Source: Lysobacter auxotrophicus
GTDB taxonomy: Bacteria > Pseudomonadota > Gammaproteobacteria > Xanthomonadales > Xanthomonadaceae
Reading direction: 5' to 3'
NCBI RefSeq assembly: GCF_027924565.1
Contig: NZ_AP027041.1
Location: 3,472,001 to 3,536,000 of the forward strand
DNA: 64,000 nucleotides
Shown piece after piece: positions 18,679 to 26,726 of the stretch. The position numbers and the translations under genes were made by a program. Under the pieces are notes generated by a model. It was not told where the DNA came from and did not search any database. It worked only from the letters and a program-made list of their open reading frames with translations. Numbering within the stretch: position 1 is the first letter of the stretch; every line of letters begins with the position of its first letter.

Positions 18679-19106
18679 AGCGCATCGCACATGCGGTCGT
18701 CGCCGGCGCGATCTTCGGCCTGGGCCTGGCGGTGTCCGGCATGACGAGTCCCGGGAAGGTGCTGAATTTCCTCGACGTCGCCGGCGACTGGGATCCTTCG
18801 CTCGCACTCGTGATGGGCGCCGCGCTCGCCGTCGCCACGCCCGGCTTCGCCTGGCTGCGCCGGCGAGGATGCACGCTCGATGGCGGCGCGTTGCCCGCGC
18901 CACCGGGCACACGCATCGATCGCCGGCTTCTGATCGGCAGCGCGCTGTTCGGCATCGGCTGGGGAATCGCGGGGTATTGCCCGGGTCCGGCGCTGGCGAA
19001 CCTCGCGCATGGCGGCGCGGACGCGATCGTCTTCGTGGTCGCGATGCTCGCCGGATCGCAGTTGGCCCGATTCGCCCTGCCCGCGGAAAGGCGCAGCGGA
19101 CGCTGA
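18675..19106 (+). CDS. YeeE/YedE half-transporter, second
   Basis: A 143-residue membrane protein starting at a GTG that overlaps the previous stop. It has about four hydrophobic segments (VVAGAIFGLGLAVSGM, LALVMGAALAVATPGF, LLIGSALFGIGWGIAGYCPG, IVFVVAMLAGSQLARF). The motif GIAGYCPGPALANLA is the counterpart of the cysteine motif in the first half. Pairing with the upstream gene matches the split DUF6691-type partner seen next to YeeE/YedE in sulfur operons. The role in sulfite or thiosulfate movement is inferred from family and context. Confidence 0.86.
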   Translation: MKRIAHAVVAGAIFGLGLAVSGMTSPGKVLNFLDVAGDWDPSLALVMGAALAVATPGFAWLRRRGCTLDGGALPAPPGTRIDRRLLIGSALFGIGWGIAGYCPGPALANLAHGGADAIVFVVAMLAGSQLARFALPAERRSGR

Positions 19107-19178
19107 GCTGCCGCACCTTACGGTCGCGCCACGCGTCGCTCGACGGATCTTCCCATCACACAACGCCGCCGCACCCGT

Positions 19179-19184
19179 TAGGCT
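19179..19184 (+). promoter_or_regulatory. -10-like TAnnnT motif six bases before an ATG
   Basis: TAGGCT ends 6 bp before the ATG at 19191, the spacing of a leaderless start. No ribosome binding site is seen before that ATG. The motif is weak, so this rests mainly on the missing leader signals. Confidence 0.3.
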
Positions 19185-19190
19185 TCCGCC

Positions 19191-21128
19191 ATGGAACCCC
19201 GCCCCGCTCCCCTCGCCTTCGATTCGGTCGACGCTGCCGCCGAATTCCTCCTCTCGCGCATCCGCGGCCCGCTGCACGTTGGCGCGCCGCTCGGGCTGGG
19301 CAAGCCGCATCGGCTGCTCAACGCGTTGTATGCGCGCGTCGAAAACGATGCCTCGCGGCCGCTGCACCTGTACACCGCGCTGTCGCTGGATCCGCCCGGC
19401 GGCGGAAAGGGGCTGGAAGCGCGCTTCGTGACGCCGTTCGTCGAGCGCCACTTCGGCGCCGACTTCCCGCGCCTCGCCTACGTGCAGGCGCTCAAGCGCA
19501 ATGCGCTGCCCGCGCACGTCGAGATCGAGGAGTTTTACCTGCAATCCGGCGCGCTGCTGAACTCCGTGCCGGTGCAGCGGCGCTACGCGAGCCTGAACTA
19601 CACGCACGTCGCGCGCGCGCTCGCCGACCGCGGGCTCAACGCGATCGTGCAGAAGGTCGCGCGCTCGCCCGACGGCACGCGGCTGTCGCTGTCGTGCAAC
19701 ACCGACCTCACCGCCGACTCCGTGGACGCCGTCGTCGCACGCGGCCTTCCGCGTCCGCTGCTGATCGCCGAAGTCGATCCGCGCCTGCCGTGGCTCGGCG
19801 GCAGCGCGACGGTGGCGCCGGAGTTCTTCGATGCGGTCGTGACGCCGCCGGGGCCGTATCCGAAGCTGTTCGGCCTGCCGCGCCAGCCCGTGACCGACGC
19901 CGATTACGCGATCGGCTTCCACGCGAGCACGCTGGTCGTCGATGGCGGCACGTTGCAGATCGGCATCGGCGCGCTCGCCGACGCGCTGTGCCACGCGCTC
20001 GTGCTGCGTCACGTCGACAACGATGCCTATCGCGACGTATTGCGTGCGCTCGGCTCGCCGCATGCCGACGATGCGACGCTTGCGCCGTTCGAGCGCGGCC
20101 TGTACGGCTGCAGCGAGATGATCAATGAGGGTTTCCGCCGGCTGGTGGAAGTCGGCGTCATCAAGCGCCGCGTGGTGGACGACCTCGCCGCGATGCAGCG
20201 CATCGAACGCGGCGGCCCAAGCGCGCACGACCTGGCATTGCTCGAACAGCAGGGCGAATTCCTGCACGGCGCGTTCTATCTCGGCTCGCCCGAGTTCTAC
20301 GAATGGCTGCGCGACCTGCCGCCCGACACGCGTCGCGCCATCGGCATGCGCCGTGTTGGCGAGGTGAACGACCTGGTCGGCGACATCGAACTGGAACGCC
20401 TGCAGCGCCGCGACGCGCGCTTCTTCAACACCTGCATGATGGCGACCGCGCTGGGGGCGGCGACCTCCGACGCGCTGGAGGATGGCCGCGTGGTGTCCGG
20501 CGTCGGCGGGCAATACAACTTCGTGGCGATGGCGCACGCGCTGCCGGATGCGCGCTCGGTGCTGATGCTGCGCGCCGCGCGCGAATCGGGCGGACGGGTC
20601 ACGTCGAACGTCGTGTGGAACTACGGGCACACGACGATCCCGCGCCACCTGCGCGATGTGTACATCAGCGAATACGGCATCGCCGACATCCGTGGGCGCT
20701 CCGACGAGGATTGCGTGATCGCGTTGGCCGGCATCGCCGATGCGCGCTTCCAGCAGGGGCTGATCGACGTCGCCAAGCGCGAGGGCAAGTTGCGTGCGGA
20801 TTTCACGCTGCCCCCGTCCGCTTCGCGTAACACGCCGGAACGGTTGGCCGCGGCGCTGCGCTCGTTCCACACGAGCGGCGCGCTGCCGGACTATCCGCTG
20901 GGCAGCGATTTCACGCCGGTCGAGCAGCGCCTGGTGAAGGCGCTGGCATGGCTGAAGGCGAGCACCGCCACGCGCGGCGCGAAGCTGCGCACGGTGTGGC
21001 GGGCATTGCGTACGCGCGCGATGGACACCGAGGCGCTGGCGCGGATGGACCTTGATGCGCCGCGCGGCTTTGGCGAGCGGCTGGAGGCGAAGCTGGTGTC
21101 GCTGGCGTTGGCTGAAACGGGCGGCTGA
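19191..21128 (+). CDS. Acetyl-CoA hydrolase/transferase family protein (large form)
   Basis: A 645-residue cytoplasmic CoA-transferase-fold protein. The N-terminal domain has PLHVGAPLGLGKPHRLLNAL. A central domain contains PKLFGLPRQPVTDADYAIGF and VVDGGTLQIGIGALADALCH, with a likely catalytic Glu in the GLYGCSEMINEGFRRLVEVG region. The C-terminal domain shows the family signature VSGVGGQYNFVAMA and YGIADIRGRSDEDCVIALAG. Members either hydrolyse acetyl-CoA or move CoA to carboxylates such as succinate. This long form is about 100-150 residues longer than the typical transferase. No partner gene is adjacent, so the substrate is open. Confidence 0.85.
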   Translation: MEPRPAPLAFDSVDAAAEFLLSRIRGPLHVGAPLGLGKPHRLLNALYARVENDASRPLHLYTALSLDPPGGGKGLEARFVTPFVERHFGADFPRLAYVQALKRNALPAHVEIEEFYLQSGALLNSVPVQRRYASLNYTHVARALADRGLNAIVQKVARSPDGTRLSLSCNTDLTADSVDAVVARGLPRPLLIAEVDPRLPWLGGSATVAPEFFDAVVTPPGPYPKLFGLPRQPVTDADYAIGFHASTLVVDGGTLQIGIGALADALCHALVLRHVDNDAYRDVLRALGSPHADDATLAPFERGLYGCSEMINEGFRRLVEVGVIKRRVVDDLAAMQRIERGGPSAHDLALLEQQGEFLHGAFYLGSPEFYEWLRDLPPDTRRAIGMRRVGEVNDLVGDIELERLQRRDARFFNTCMMATALGAATSDALEDGRVVSGVGGQYNFVAMAHALPDARSVLMLRAARESGGRVTSNVVWNYGHTTIPRHLRDVYISEYGIADIRGRSDEDCVIALAGIADARFQQGLIDVAKREGKLRADFTLPPSASRNTPERLAAALRSFHTSGALPDYPLGSDFTPVEQRLVKALAWLKASTATRGAKLRTVWRALRTRAMDTEALARMDLDAPRGFGERLEAKLVSLALAETGG

Positions 21129-21187
21129 GAAGCGTCGAGTGTGTTCGACAACGTTTGGCTGTCCGATGCGCGTTCAAGCCCTGCGGT

Positions 21188-21265
21188 CGTAGCCCGCCCA
21201 AGCGCAGCGCTGCCGGGGACGCGACCGCGTCTTCGCCCCGGGTGCGCTGCGCTTACCCGGGCTAC
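21188..21265. repeat. GTAGCCCG...CGGGCTAC inverted repeat element
   Basis: A 78-bp element with inverted ends GTAGCCCG and CGGGCTAC and internal AAGCGCAGCGC / GCGCTGCGCTT arms, which would fold into one long interrupted hairpin. This GTAGCCCGGGTAAGCGCAGC-type element is a common interspersed repeat in Xanthomonadaceae, from memory. Confidence 0.65.
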
Positions 21266-21325
21266 AAGAGCAGCATCATCGAGAGCAGCATCGCCCTCCC
21301 GGGAAGATCGTAGCTCCAGAAGATC

Positions 21326-21422
21326 GTCATCCCGGCGAAGGCCGGGATCCACGCCCGCAGCGTGCGGGCACTCTGTCTCCGGCAAACCACATCACCGTCA
21401 TTCCAGCGAAAGCTGGAACCCA
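21326..21422. repeat. Two direct GTCATCCCGGCGAA-type palindromic repeats
   Basis: GTCATCCCGGCGAAGGCCGG at 21326 and a diverged copy GTCATTCCAGCGAAAGCTGG at 21397 lie in the same orientation. The same family forms an inverted pair at 3535-3614. The second copy keeps its stem through compensating changes (CCAGC/GCTGG instead of CCGGC/GCCGG), which suggests that the hairpin itself is maintained. Confidence 0.7.
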
Positions 21423-21467
21423 TTTTCCTGTTGCGGTTGTAGTTGCAACGTCCATCGCCGGCAAACG

Positions 21468-21489
21468 AAAAAAGCGGCCGAAGCCGCTT
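21468..21489 (-). terminator. Rho-independent terminator of tkt
   Basis: AAGCGGC and GCCGCTT form a 7-bp stem with a CGAA loop, and the minus strand runs into TTTTTT. It lies about 95 bp downstream of the transketolase stop. Confidence 0.8.
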
Positions 21490-21583
21490 CTTTCGAACCA
21501 TCCCTCGCTACGTATCTAGTGCGAATCGCAGATATCGCGAGAAGCCCATCAATCACCGATGCAATTCGCGACAGCGCGCCGCC

Positions 21584-23569
21584 TTACAGCGAACGCGCCG
21601 CCTCCACCACCTTCTCTACGGTGAAGCCGAAGTACGGGAACAGCTGCTCCGCCGGGGCCGAGGCGCCGAACTCGTCGATGCCGATCACCGCGCCGTCCAG
21701 GCCCACGTACTTGCGCCAGAAGTCGGTCACGCCCGCTTCGATCGCCACGCGCTTGCGGCATGCCTTCGGCAGGACGGATTCGCGGTACGCCGGATCCTGG
21801 CGATCAAACACCGTCGTCGACGGCATCGACACCACGCGCACCTTGTCGCCCAGCTGCTTCGCCGCATCCATCGCCAGGCCGACTTCCGAACCGGTCGCGA
21901 TGAGGATGAGCTCCGGCGCGCCGACCGAATCCTTCAGCACGTAGCCACCGCGCTCGATGTCCGCCACCTGCTGCGCGCTGCGCTGCTGGTGGGCGAGGTT
22001 CTGGCGCGAGAAGATCAGGCAGCTCGGGCCGTCGTTGCGCAGGATCGCGGCCTTCCAGCAGGCCGCCGATTCCACCGCGTCGCACGGGCGCCACACGTCG
22101 TTGTGCGGGATATAGCGCAGGGATGCGATGTGCTCGATCGGCTGGTGCGTCGGGCCGTCCTCGCCCAGGCCGATGGAATCGTGCGTGTAGACGTGGATCG
22201 CGTGCGCGCCCATCAGCGCGCTCATGCGCACGGCGTTGCGCGCGTAGTCGCTGAACACCAGGAAGGTCGCGTCGAAGGGAATGAAGCACTCGTGCAGGCC
22301 CAGGCCGTTGCTGATCGCGGTCATGCCGAACTCGCGCACGCCGTAATAGACGTAGTTCGCGTTCGGATCATCGGTGGCGACCGACTTGCTGCCCTTCCAC
22401 AGGGTGAGGTTGGAATGCGCGAGGTCGGCCGAGCCGCCGATCAGTTCCGGCAGCATCGGCGCGAAGGTTTCGATCGCCATCTGCGACGCCTTGCGCGAGG
22501 CGATGGTCGGGCCGTCGGCCTGCAGCTTGGCGATGTAGTCGTCGGCCGCCTTGACGAAGCCGTCGGGCAGCTGCCCGCGCGAGCGACGCGTCAGTTCGGC
22601 GGCCAGTTCGGGGAACTGCTTCGCGTACTCGTCGAACACCTTGTTCCAGGCCTTTTCTTCGGCGGCGTGGTCGCGCTTGCGCCAGCCGTCGTAGATGTCC
22701 TGCGGGATCTCGAACTCGCCGTGGTTCCAGTTGAGCGCGGCGCGCGTGGCGGCCACTTCGTCCTTGCCCAGCGCGGCGCCGTGCGAGGACTCCTTGCCGG
22801 CCTTGTTCGGCGAACCGAAGCCGATCGTCGTGCGGCAGCAGATGAGCGTCGGCTTGTCGGTGGACGTCAGCGCCTGCTCGATGGCGGCCTTGATCTTCTC
22901 GGCGTCATGGCCGTCGACGCCGCGGATCACGTTCCAGCCGTAGGCCTCGAAACGCTTCGGCGTGTCGTCGGTGAACCAGCCGTCGGTGTTGCCGTCGATG
23001 GAGATGTGGTTGTCGTCCCAGAAGGCCACCAGCTTGTGCAGGCCCCAGGTGCCGGCGAGCGAGGCGGCTTCGTGCGAGATGCCTTCCATCAGGCAGCCAT
23101 CGCCCATGAACACCCACGTGCGGCTGTCGACGACGGTGTGGCCCGGCTTGTTGAAGCGCTGGGCGAGGAGCTTCTCGGCCAGCGCCATGCCGACCGAGTT
23201 GGCGAAGCCCTGGCCGAGCGGACCGGTCGTGGTCTCGATGCCGGGCGTCATGAAGTTTTCCGGATGGCCCGGGGTCTTCGAATGCAGCTGGCGGAAGTTC
23301 TTCAGCTCCTCGATCGGCAGGTCGTAACCGGCCAGGTGCAGCAGCGCGTACTGCAGCATCGAACCGTGGCCGTTGGAGAGCACGAAGTGGTCGCGGTTGA
23401 ACCAGTCCGGATTGGCCGGGTTGTGGCGCAGGTAGTCGTTCCACAGCACTTCGGCGATGTCCGCCATGCCCATCGGCATGCCCGGGTGGCCGGAATTGGC
23501 GGCCTGCACCGCGTCGATGGCGAGGAATCGGATGGCGTTGGCGAGGTCGCGGCGGCTGGGCGTCGTCAT
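21584..23569 (-). CDS. tkt: Transketolase
   Basis: A 661-residue thiamine diphosphate enzyme that moves two-carbon units between sugar phosphates, linking glycolysis and the pentose phosphate pathway. Visible are [20 protein letters not shown] at the N-terminus, the TPP/Mg site [20 protein letters not shown] plus [10 protein letters not shown], the pyrimidine-domain [19 protein letters not shown], and the C-terminal [15 protein letters not shown]. The length is that of bacterial TktA. It is upstream of gapA in the same direction but separated by about 6 kb of plus-strand genes. Confidence 0.97.
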   Translation of the reverse strand: MTTPSRRDLANAIRFLAIDAVQAANSGHPGMPMGMADIAEVLWNDYLRHNPANPDWFNRDHFVLSNGHGSMLQYALLHLAGYDLPIEELKNFRQLHSKTPGHPENFMTPGIETTTGPLGQGFANSVGMALAEKLLAQRFNKPGHTVVDSRTWVFMGDGCLMEGISHEAASLAGTWGLHKLVAFWDDNHISIDGNTDGWFTDDTPKRFEAYGWNVIRGVDGHDAEKIKAAIEQALTSTDKPTLICCRTTIGFGSPNKAGKESSHGAALGKDEVAATRAALNWNHGEFEIPQDIYDGWRKRDHAAEEKAWNKVFDEYAKQFPELAAELTRRSRGQLPDGFVKAADDYIAKLQADGPTIASRKASQMAIETFAPMLPELIGGSADLAHSNLTLWKGSKSVATDDPNANYVYYGVREFGMTAISNGLGLHECFIPFDATFLVFSDYARNAVRMSALMGAHAIHVYTHDSIGLGEDGPTHQPIEHIASLRYIPHNDVWRPCDAVESAACWKAAILRNDGPSCLIFSRQNLAHQQRSAQQVADIERGGYVLKDSVGAPELILIATGSEVGLAMDAAKQLGDKVRVVSMPSTTVFDRQDPAYRESVLPKACRKRVAIEAGVTDFWRKYVGLDGAVIGIDEFGASAPAEQLFPYFGFTVEKVVEAARSL

Positions 23570-23682
23570 GGCGTCGGGCGGTCTTCGGCTGCGGGAGGAG
23601 GCCGCGCGGGGCTCCGGGCGCGCTGCCCGGCCGGCGGACGCCCATTGTCACACCCCGGGGCGGGGATGTCGCCCGCTTTGAG

Positions 23683-23718
23683 CCCCTCTCCCCACGGGAG
23701 AGGGGTTGGGGTGAGGGG
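23683..23718. repeat. Single GGGAGAGGGGTTGGGGTGAGGGG repeat
   Basis: A single copy of the palindromic family found three times between nrdA and nrdB. The hairpin part is CCCCTCTCCCC/GGGAGAGGGG. It lies in the 250-bp gap between the first symporter gene and tkt, where I see nothing else. Confidence 0.7.
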
Positions 23719-23823
23719 TAACGGAGCGGTACGGGTGAACTGGCAGTGATGTGAAGCGCTGCTGGTTGCTTTCAACGCTACCGCACCGACTTCACGCTCC
23801 TTGCATTCGCAGGGAAGGGAGCC

Positions 23824-25161
23824 TCAGGGCGCTGCCCCCGGCCCATCCGGCTCCCCCTTCGACACCACCGTCGCCAGCATCAGGTCGCCGGTGACGTTGA
23901 GCGTGGTGCGGCACATGTCGAGGAAGCGGTCGACGCCAAGGATCAGGCCGATGCCCTCCGGCGGTACGCCGACCATGCCGCAGATCAGCGCCACCACCGG
24001 CAGCGAACCCGCCGGCACGCCCGCGGTGCCGATGCCGCCGAGGATGCATACGAACATCACCGTGAACTGCTGCGCGAGCGTGAGTTCCACGCCGAAGAAC
24101 TGCGCGAGGAACAGCACGGTGACGCCTTCGAACAATGCCGTGCCGTTCTGGTTGGCGGTGGCGCCGACGGTCAGCACGAAGCGCGACACGCGATTGGGCA
24201 GGCCGAGTTTCTCGTCGGCCACGCGCAGCGACGTCGGCAGCGTCGCATTCGACGACGCGGTGGAGAACGCCATCACCATCGCTTCCTGCACGCCGCGGAA
24301 AAAGCGCATGGGCGAGTAACCGGCGGCGAACTTCAGCACCAGCGAATACACGACGAACTGGTGCAGCGCGAGCGCCAGCACGACCACACTCACGTACGCG
24401 CCGAGGCTGCGCAGCAGCTCCCAGCCGAACAGCGCGGCGAGGTTGAACATGAAGCAGAACACCGCGTACGGCGCGAGCCGGATCACCAGGCCGATCAGCG
24501 TCATCGACACGTCGAACAGGCCTTCGATGCCGCGCTGCAGCGTCTCCGTCGCCCTCGTGCGCGTGAGCACCAGGCCGATGCCGAGCATCAACGCGAAGAA
24601 CATCACCGCGAGGATGGTGTTTTCGGCCGCGGCCTTCACCACGTTGTCGGGGACGATGGACACCAGCATGTCCAGGCCCTTGGGTTGCCCGCTCGCGCTG
24701 CCGACGATGGCGTTCGCGCGCTCGGCGCCTTCGTTGAGCAACGCCTGCGCGCGCGCCGGATCGACGCCCGCGCCCGGCTGCAGCCAGTTGACCAGCACCA
24801 GGCCGAGGATCACCGCGATGCCGGACACGACGATCGTGTAGGCCAGCGTGCGCCAGCCGATGCGGCCGAGCGATCGCACGTCGCCCATTTCCGCCACGCC
24901 CATCACCAGCGCCGAGAACAGCAGCGGGATGACGAGCATGAAGATCAGCCGCAGGAACAGCGTGCCGGCGGGCGTGGTGACGTTGCGGGTAACCCACTGC
25001 ACCCAGGGCGCGTCGGCGCCCACGGTCGAGTGCACGATCAGCCCGAGCACCAGGCCGGCGGCGAAGCCGATCGCCATCTTCCAGTGGAGCGGCATGCCGG
25101 GCTTGCCGTCATGGCGCGTGTTCTCGGGAGGGGCGGTGTCGCGTTCGTGTTCGGGCGTCAT
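23824..25161 (-). CDS. Dicarboxylate/amino acid:cation symporter (DAACS), copy 1
   Basis: A 445-residue inner-membrane transporter of the sodium:dicarboxylate symporter family (GltP/DctA/SstT fold). About eight helices plus two re-entrant hairpins are predicted. Key motifs are AFSTASSNATLPTSLR in hairpin 1, LTVGATANQNGTALFEGVTV (NxxGT in helix 7), ILGGIGTAGVPAGSLPVVAL in hairpin 2, and DRFLDMCRTTLNVTGDLM in helix 8, which carries the Asp/Arg/Asn substrate site. The Arg suggests an acidic substrate such as glutamate, aspartate or a C4-dicarboxylate. It is a tandem paralogue of the next gene. Confidence 0.92.
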   Translation of the reverse strand: MTPEHERDTAPPENTRHDGKPGMPLHWKMAIGFAAGLVLGLIVHSTVGADAPWVQWVTRNVTTPAGTLFLRLIFMLVIPLLFSALVMGVAEMGDVRSLGRIGWRTLAYTIVVSGIAVILGLVLVNWLQPGAGVDPARAQALLNEGAERANAIVGSASGQPKGLDMLVSIVPDNVVKAAAENTILAVMFFALMLGIGLVLTRTRATETLQRGIEGLFDVSMTLIGLVIRLAPYAVFCFMFNLAALFGWELLRSLGAYVSVVVLALALHQFVVYSLVLKFAAGYSPMRFFRGVQEAMVMAFSTASSNATLPTSLRVADEKLGLPNRVSRFVLTVGATANQNGTALFEGVTVLFLAQFFGVELTLAQQFTVMFVCILGGIGTAGVPAGSLPVVALICGMVGVPPEGIGLILGVDRFLDMCRTTLNVTGDLMLATVVSKGEPDGPGAAP

Positions 25162-25325
25162 CCCGGGACTCCACGCAGCGGCGGGAGTTCAGCATGATGC
25201 AGAAACGCGCGTGGAGGGCGTCTTCATCCCGCACTTCGCGCGTGGAGCCCAATTGCGCATGCGCGATGCATGGATCGCGCACGCATGCGTCGGATGCCGC
25301 CGGACGGCGCCGGCGGCGGTGTGCG

Positions 25326-26675
25326 TCAGCTCGCCGCTTCCGGCGCGACTTCGGCCGGCAGGACGACGTCGCTTTCGGCCACGTCGCCGCTGCGGTTCGC
25401 CACGACGACGGCGGTGGCCAGATCGCCCGTGACATTGAGCGCGGTGCGGCACATATCGAGGAAGCGGTCCACACCGAGGATGATGCCCACGCCTTCGGCC
25501 GGAATGCCGAGCACGGCGCAGATCATCGCGATCACCGGCAGCGAGCCGGCCGGCACGCCCGCCGTGCCGATGCCGCCCAGCAGGCACAGGCCCAGCACCA
25601 TCACCTGGTGCATCAGCGTCAGTTCCACGCCGAACGCCTGCGCGAGGAACAGCACCGTGATGCCTTCGAACAGCGCCGTGCCGTGGTGGTTCGCCGACGC
25701 GCCGACCGTGAGCACGAAGCGCGCGACCTTGCGCGGCAGCTTGAGGTTCTGCTCGGCCACGCGCAGCGTCACCGGCAGCGTGCCGGTCGAGGACGCGGTG
25801 GCGAACGCGGTCAGCAGCGCTTCCTGGCTGCCGCGGAAGAACGCGCGCGGGCTCATGCCGCCGGCGAACTTCACCCACAGCGGCAGCACGATGAACATGT
25901 GCACGGCGATGGCGAGCACGACCGTCAGCGCGAACTTGCCCAGCACCAGCAGCAGTTCCCAGCCGAACTGCGCGCACAGCGCGAACATCAGGCACGCCAC
26001 CGCGTAGGGGGCGAGCTTGATGATCATGCCGATCAGGCGCATGCAGATCTCGAACAGGCCCTGCACCGCGTTCTTGAACGCCTGCGTGTGCGGGCTGGGC
26101 GTCATCACCAGGCCGATGCCGAGCATCAGCGCGAAGAACATCACGCCCAGCTTCTGCTTGTCGTCGACCGCGGCGGCGAGCACGTTCTTCGGCACGATGC
26201 CCAGCAGCATCTTCATGAAGTCCAGCTGCTGGCCGGTGGCGGCGATCTCGCCCGCCTTCTGCGCGCCCTGCGCCATGGCCTGGTCGAGCATGCCGCGATC
26301 CAGCCCGTGGCCCGGGCCGATGAGGTTCACCATCAGCAGGCCGATGGCCACCGCGATCAGCGTGACCACCGCGGTGTAGATCAGCGTGCGCCAGCCCAGT
26401 CGGCCGAGGCTTGCGACGTCGCCGAGTTCCGCCACGCCCAGCACCAGCGCCGAGAACATCAGCGGCAGCACCAGCATGAAGAGCAGCGCCAGGAAGATCT
26501 GGCCGATCGGCTGCGCGACGTAGCTCACCGCACCGAGCACGAAGGGCGAACCCGGCGCGATGAAATGCGCGAACAGGCCGAGCACCGCGCCTGCGATGAA
26601 GCCCAGCAACACCTTGATGTGGAGGGGCATCCCCTTCGCCGGCATTCGGGCTTCGGGCAGGCTGACGTGGCTCAT
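25326..26675 (-). CDS. Dicarboxylate/amino acid:cation symporter (DAACS), copy 2
   Basis: A 449-residue paralogue of the neighbouring symporter, with the same plan. Hairpin 1 reads AFATASSTGTLPVTLR, helix 7 has LTVGASANHHGTALFEGITV, hairpin 2 LLGGIGTAGVPAGSLPVIAM, and helix 8 DRFLDMCRTALNVTGDLATA. In helix 7 it has NHHGT where the other copy has NQNGT, next to the cation sites, and hairpin 1 has SSTGT instead of SSNAT. These changes suggest different ion coupling or substrate preference. The genes are 164 bp apart, same direction, and probably arose by tandem duplication. Confidence 0.92.
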   Translation of the reverse strand: MSHVSLPEARMPAKGMPLHIKVLLGFIAGAVLGLFAHFIAPGSPFVLGAVSYVAQPIGQIFLALLFMLVLPLMFSALVLGVAELGDVASLGRLGWRTLIYTAVVTLIAVAIGLLMVNLIGPGHGLDRGMLDQAMAQGAQKAGEIAATGQQLDFMKMLLGIVPKNVLAAAVDDKQKLGVMFFALMLGIGLVMTPSPHTQAFKNAVQGLFEICMRLIGMIIKLAPYAVACLMFALCAQFGWELLLVLGKFALTVVLAIAVHMFIVLPLWVKFAGGMSPRAFFRGSQEALLTAFATASSTGTLPVTLRVAEQNLKLPRKVARFVLTVGASANHHGTALFEGITVLFLAQAFGVELTLMHQVMVLGLCLLGGIGTAGVPAGSLPVIAMICAVLGIPAEGVGIILGVDRFLDMCRTALNVTGDLATAVVVANRSGDVAESDVVLPAEVAPEAAS

Positions 26676-26726
26676 TCGGCGCTTCTCTCGGGCAAATCAG
26701 CCGGCGAGATTACACCAGCGCGCGGG

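Larger units (their letters stand above)
21129..21467. other. Gene-free spacer with repeats between convergent genes
   Basis: The space between the acetyl-CoA hydrolase stop and the transketolase terminator holds two repeat families (entries at 21188 and 21326) and no convincing gene, operator or RNA. Both neighbouring genes point into it. Confidence 0.6.
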
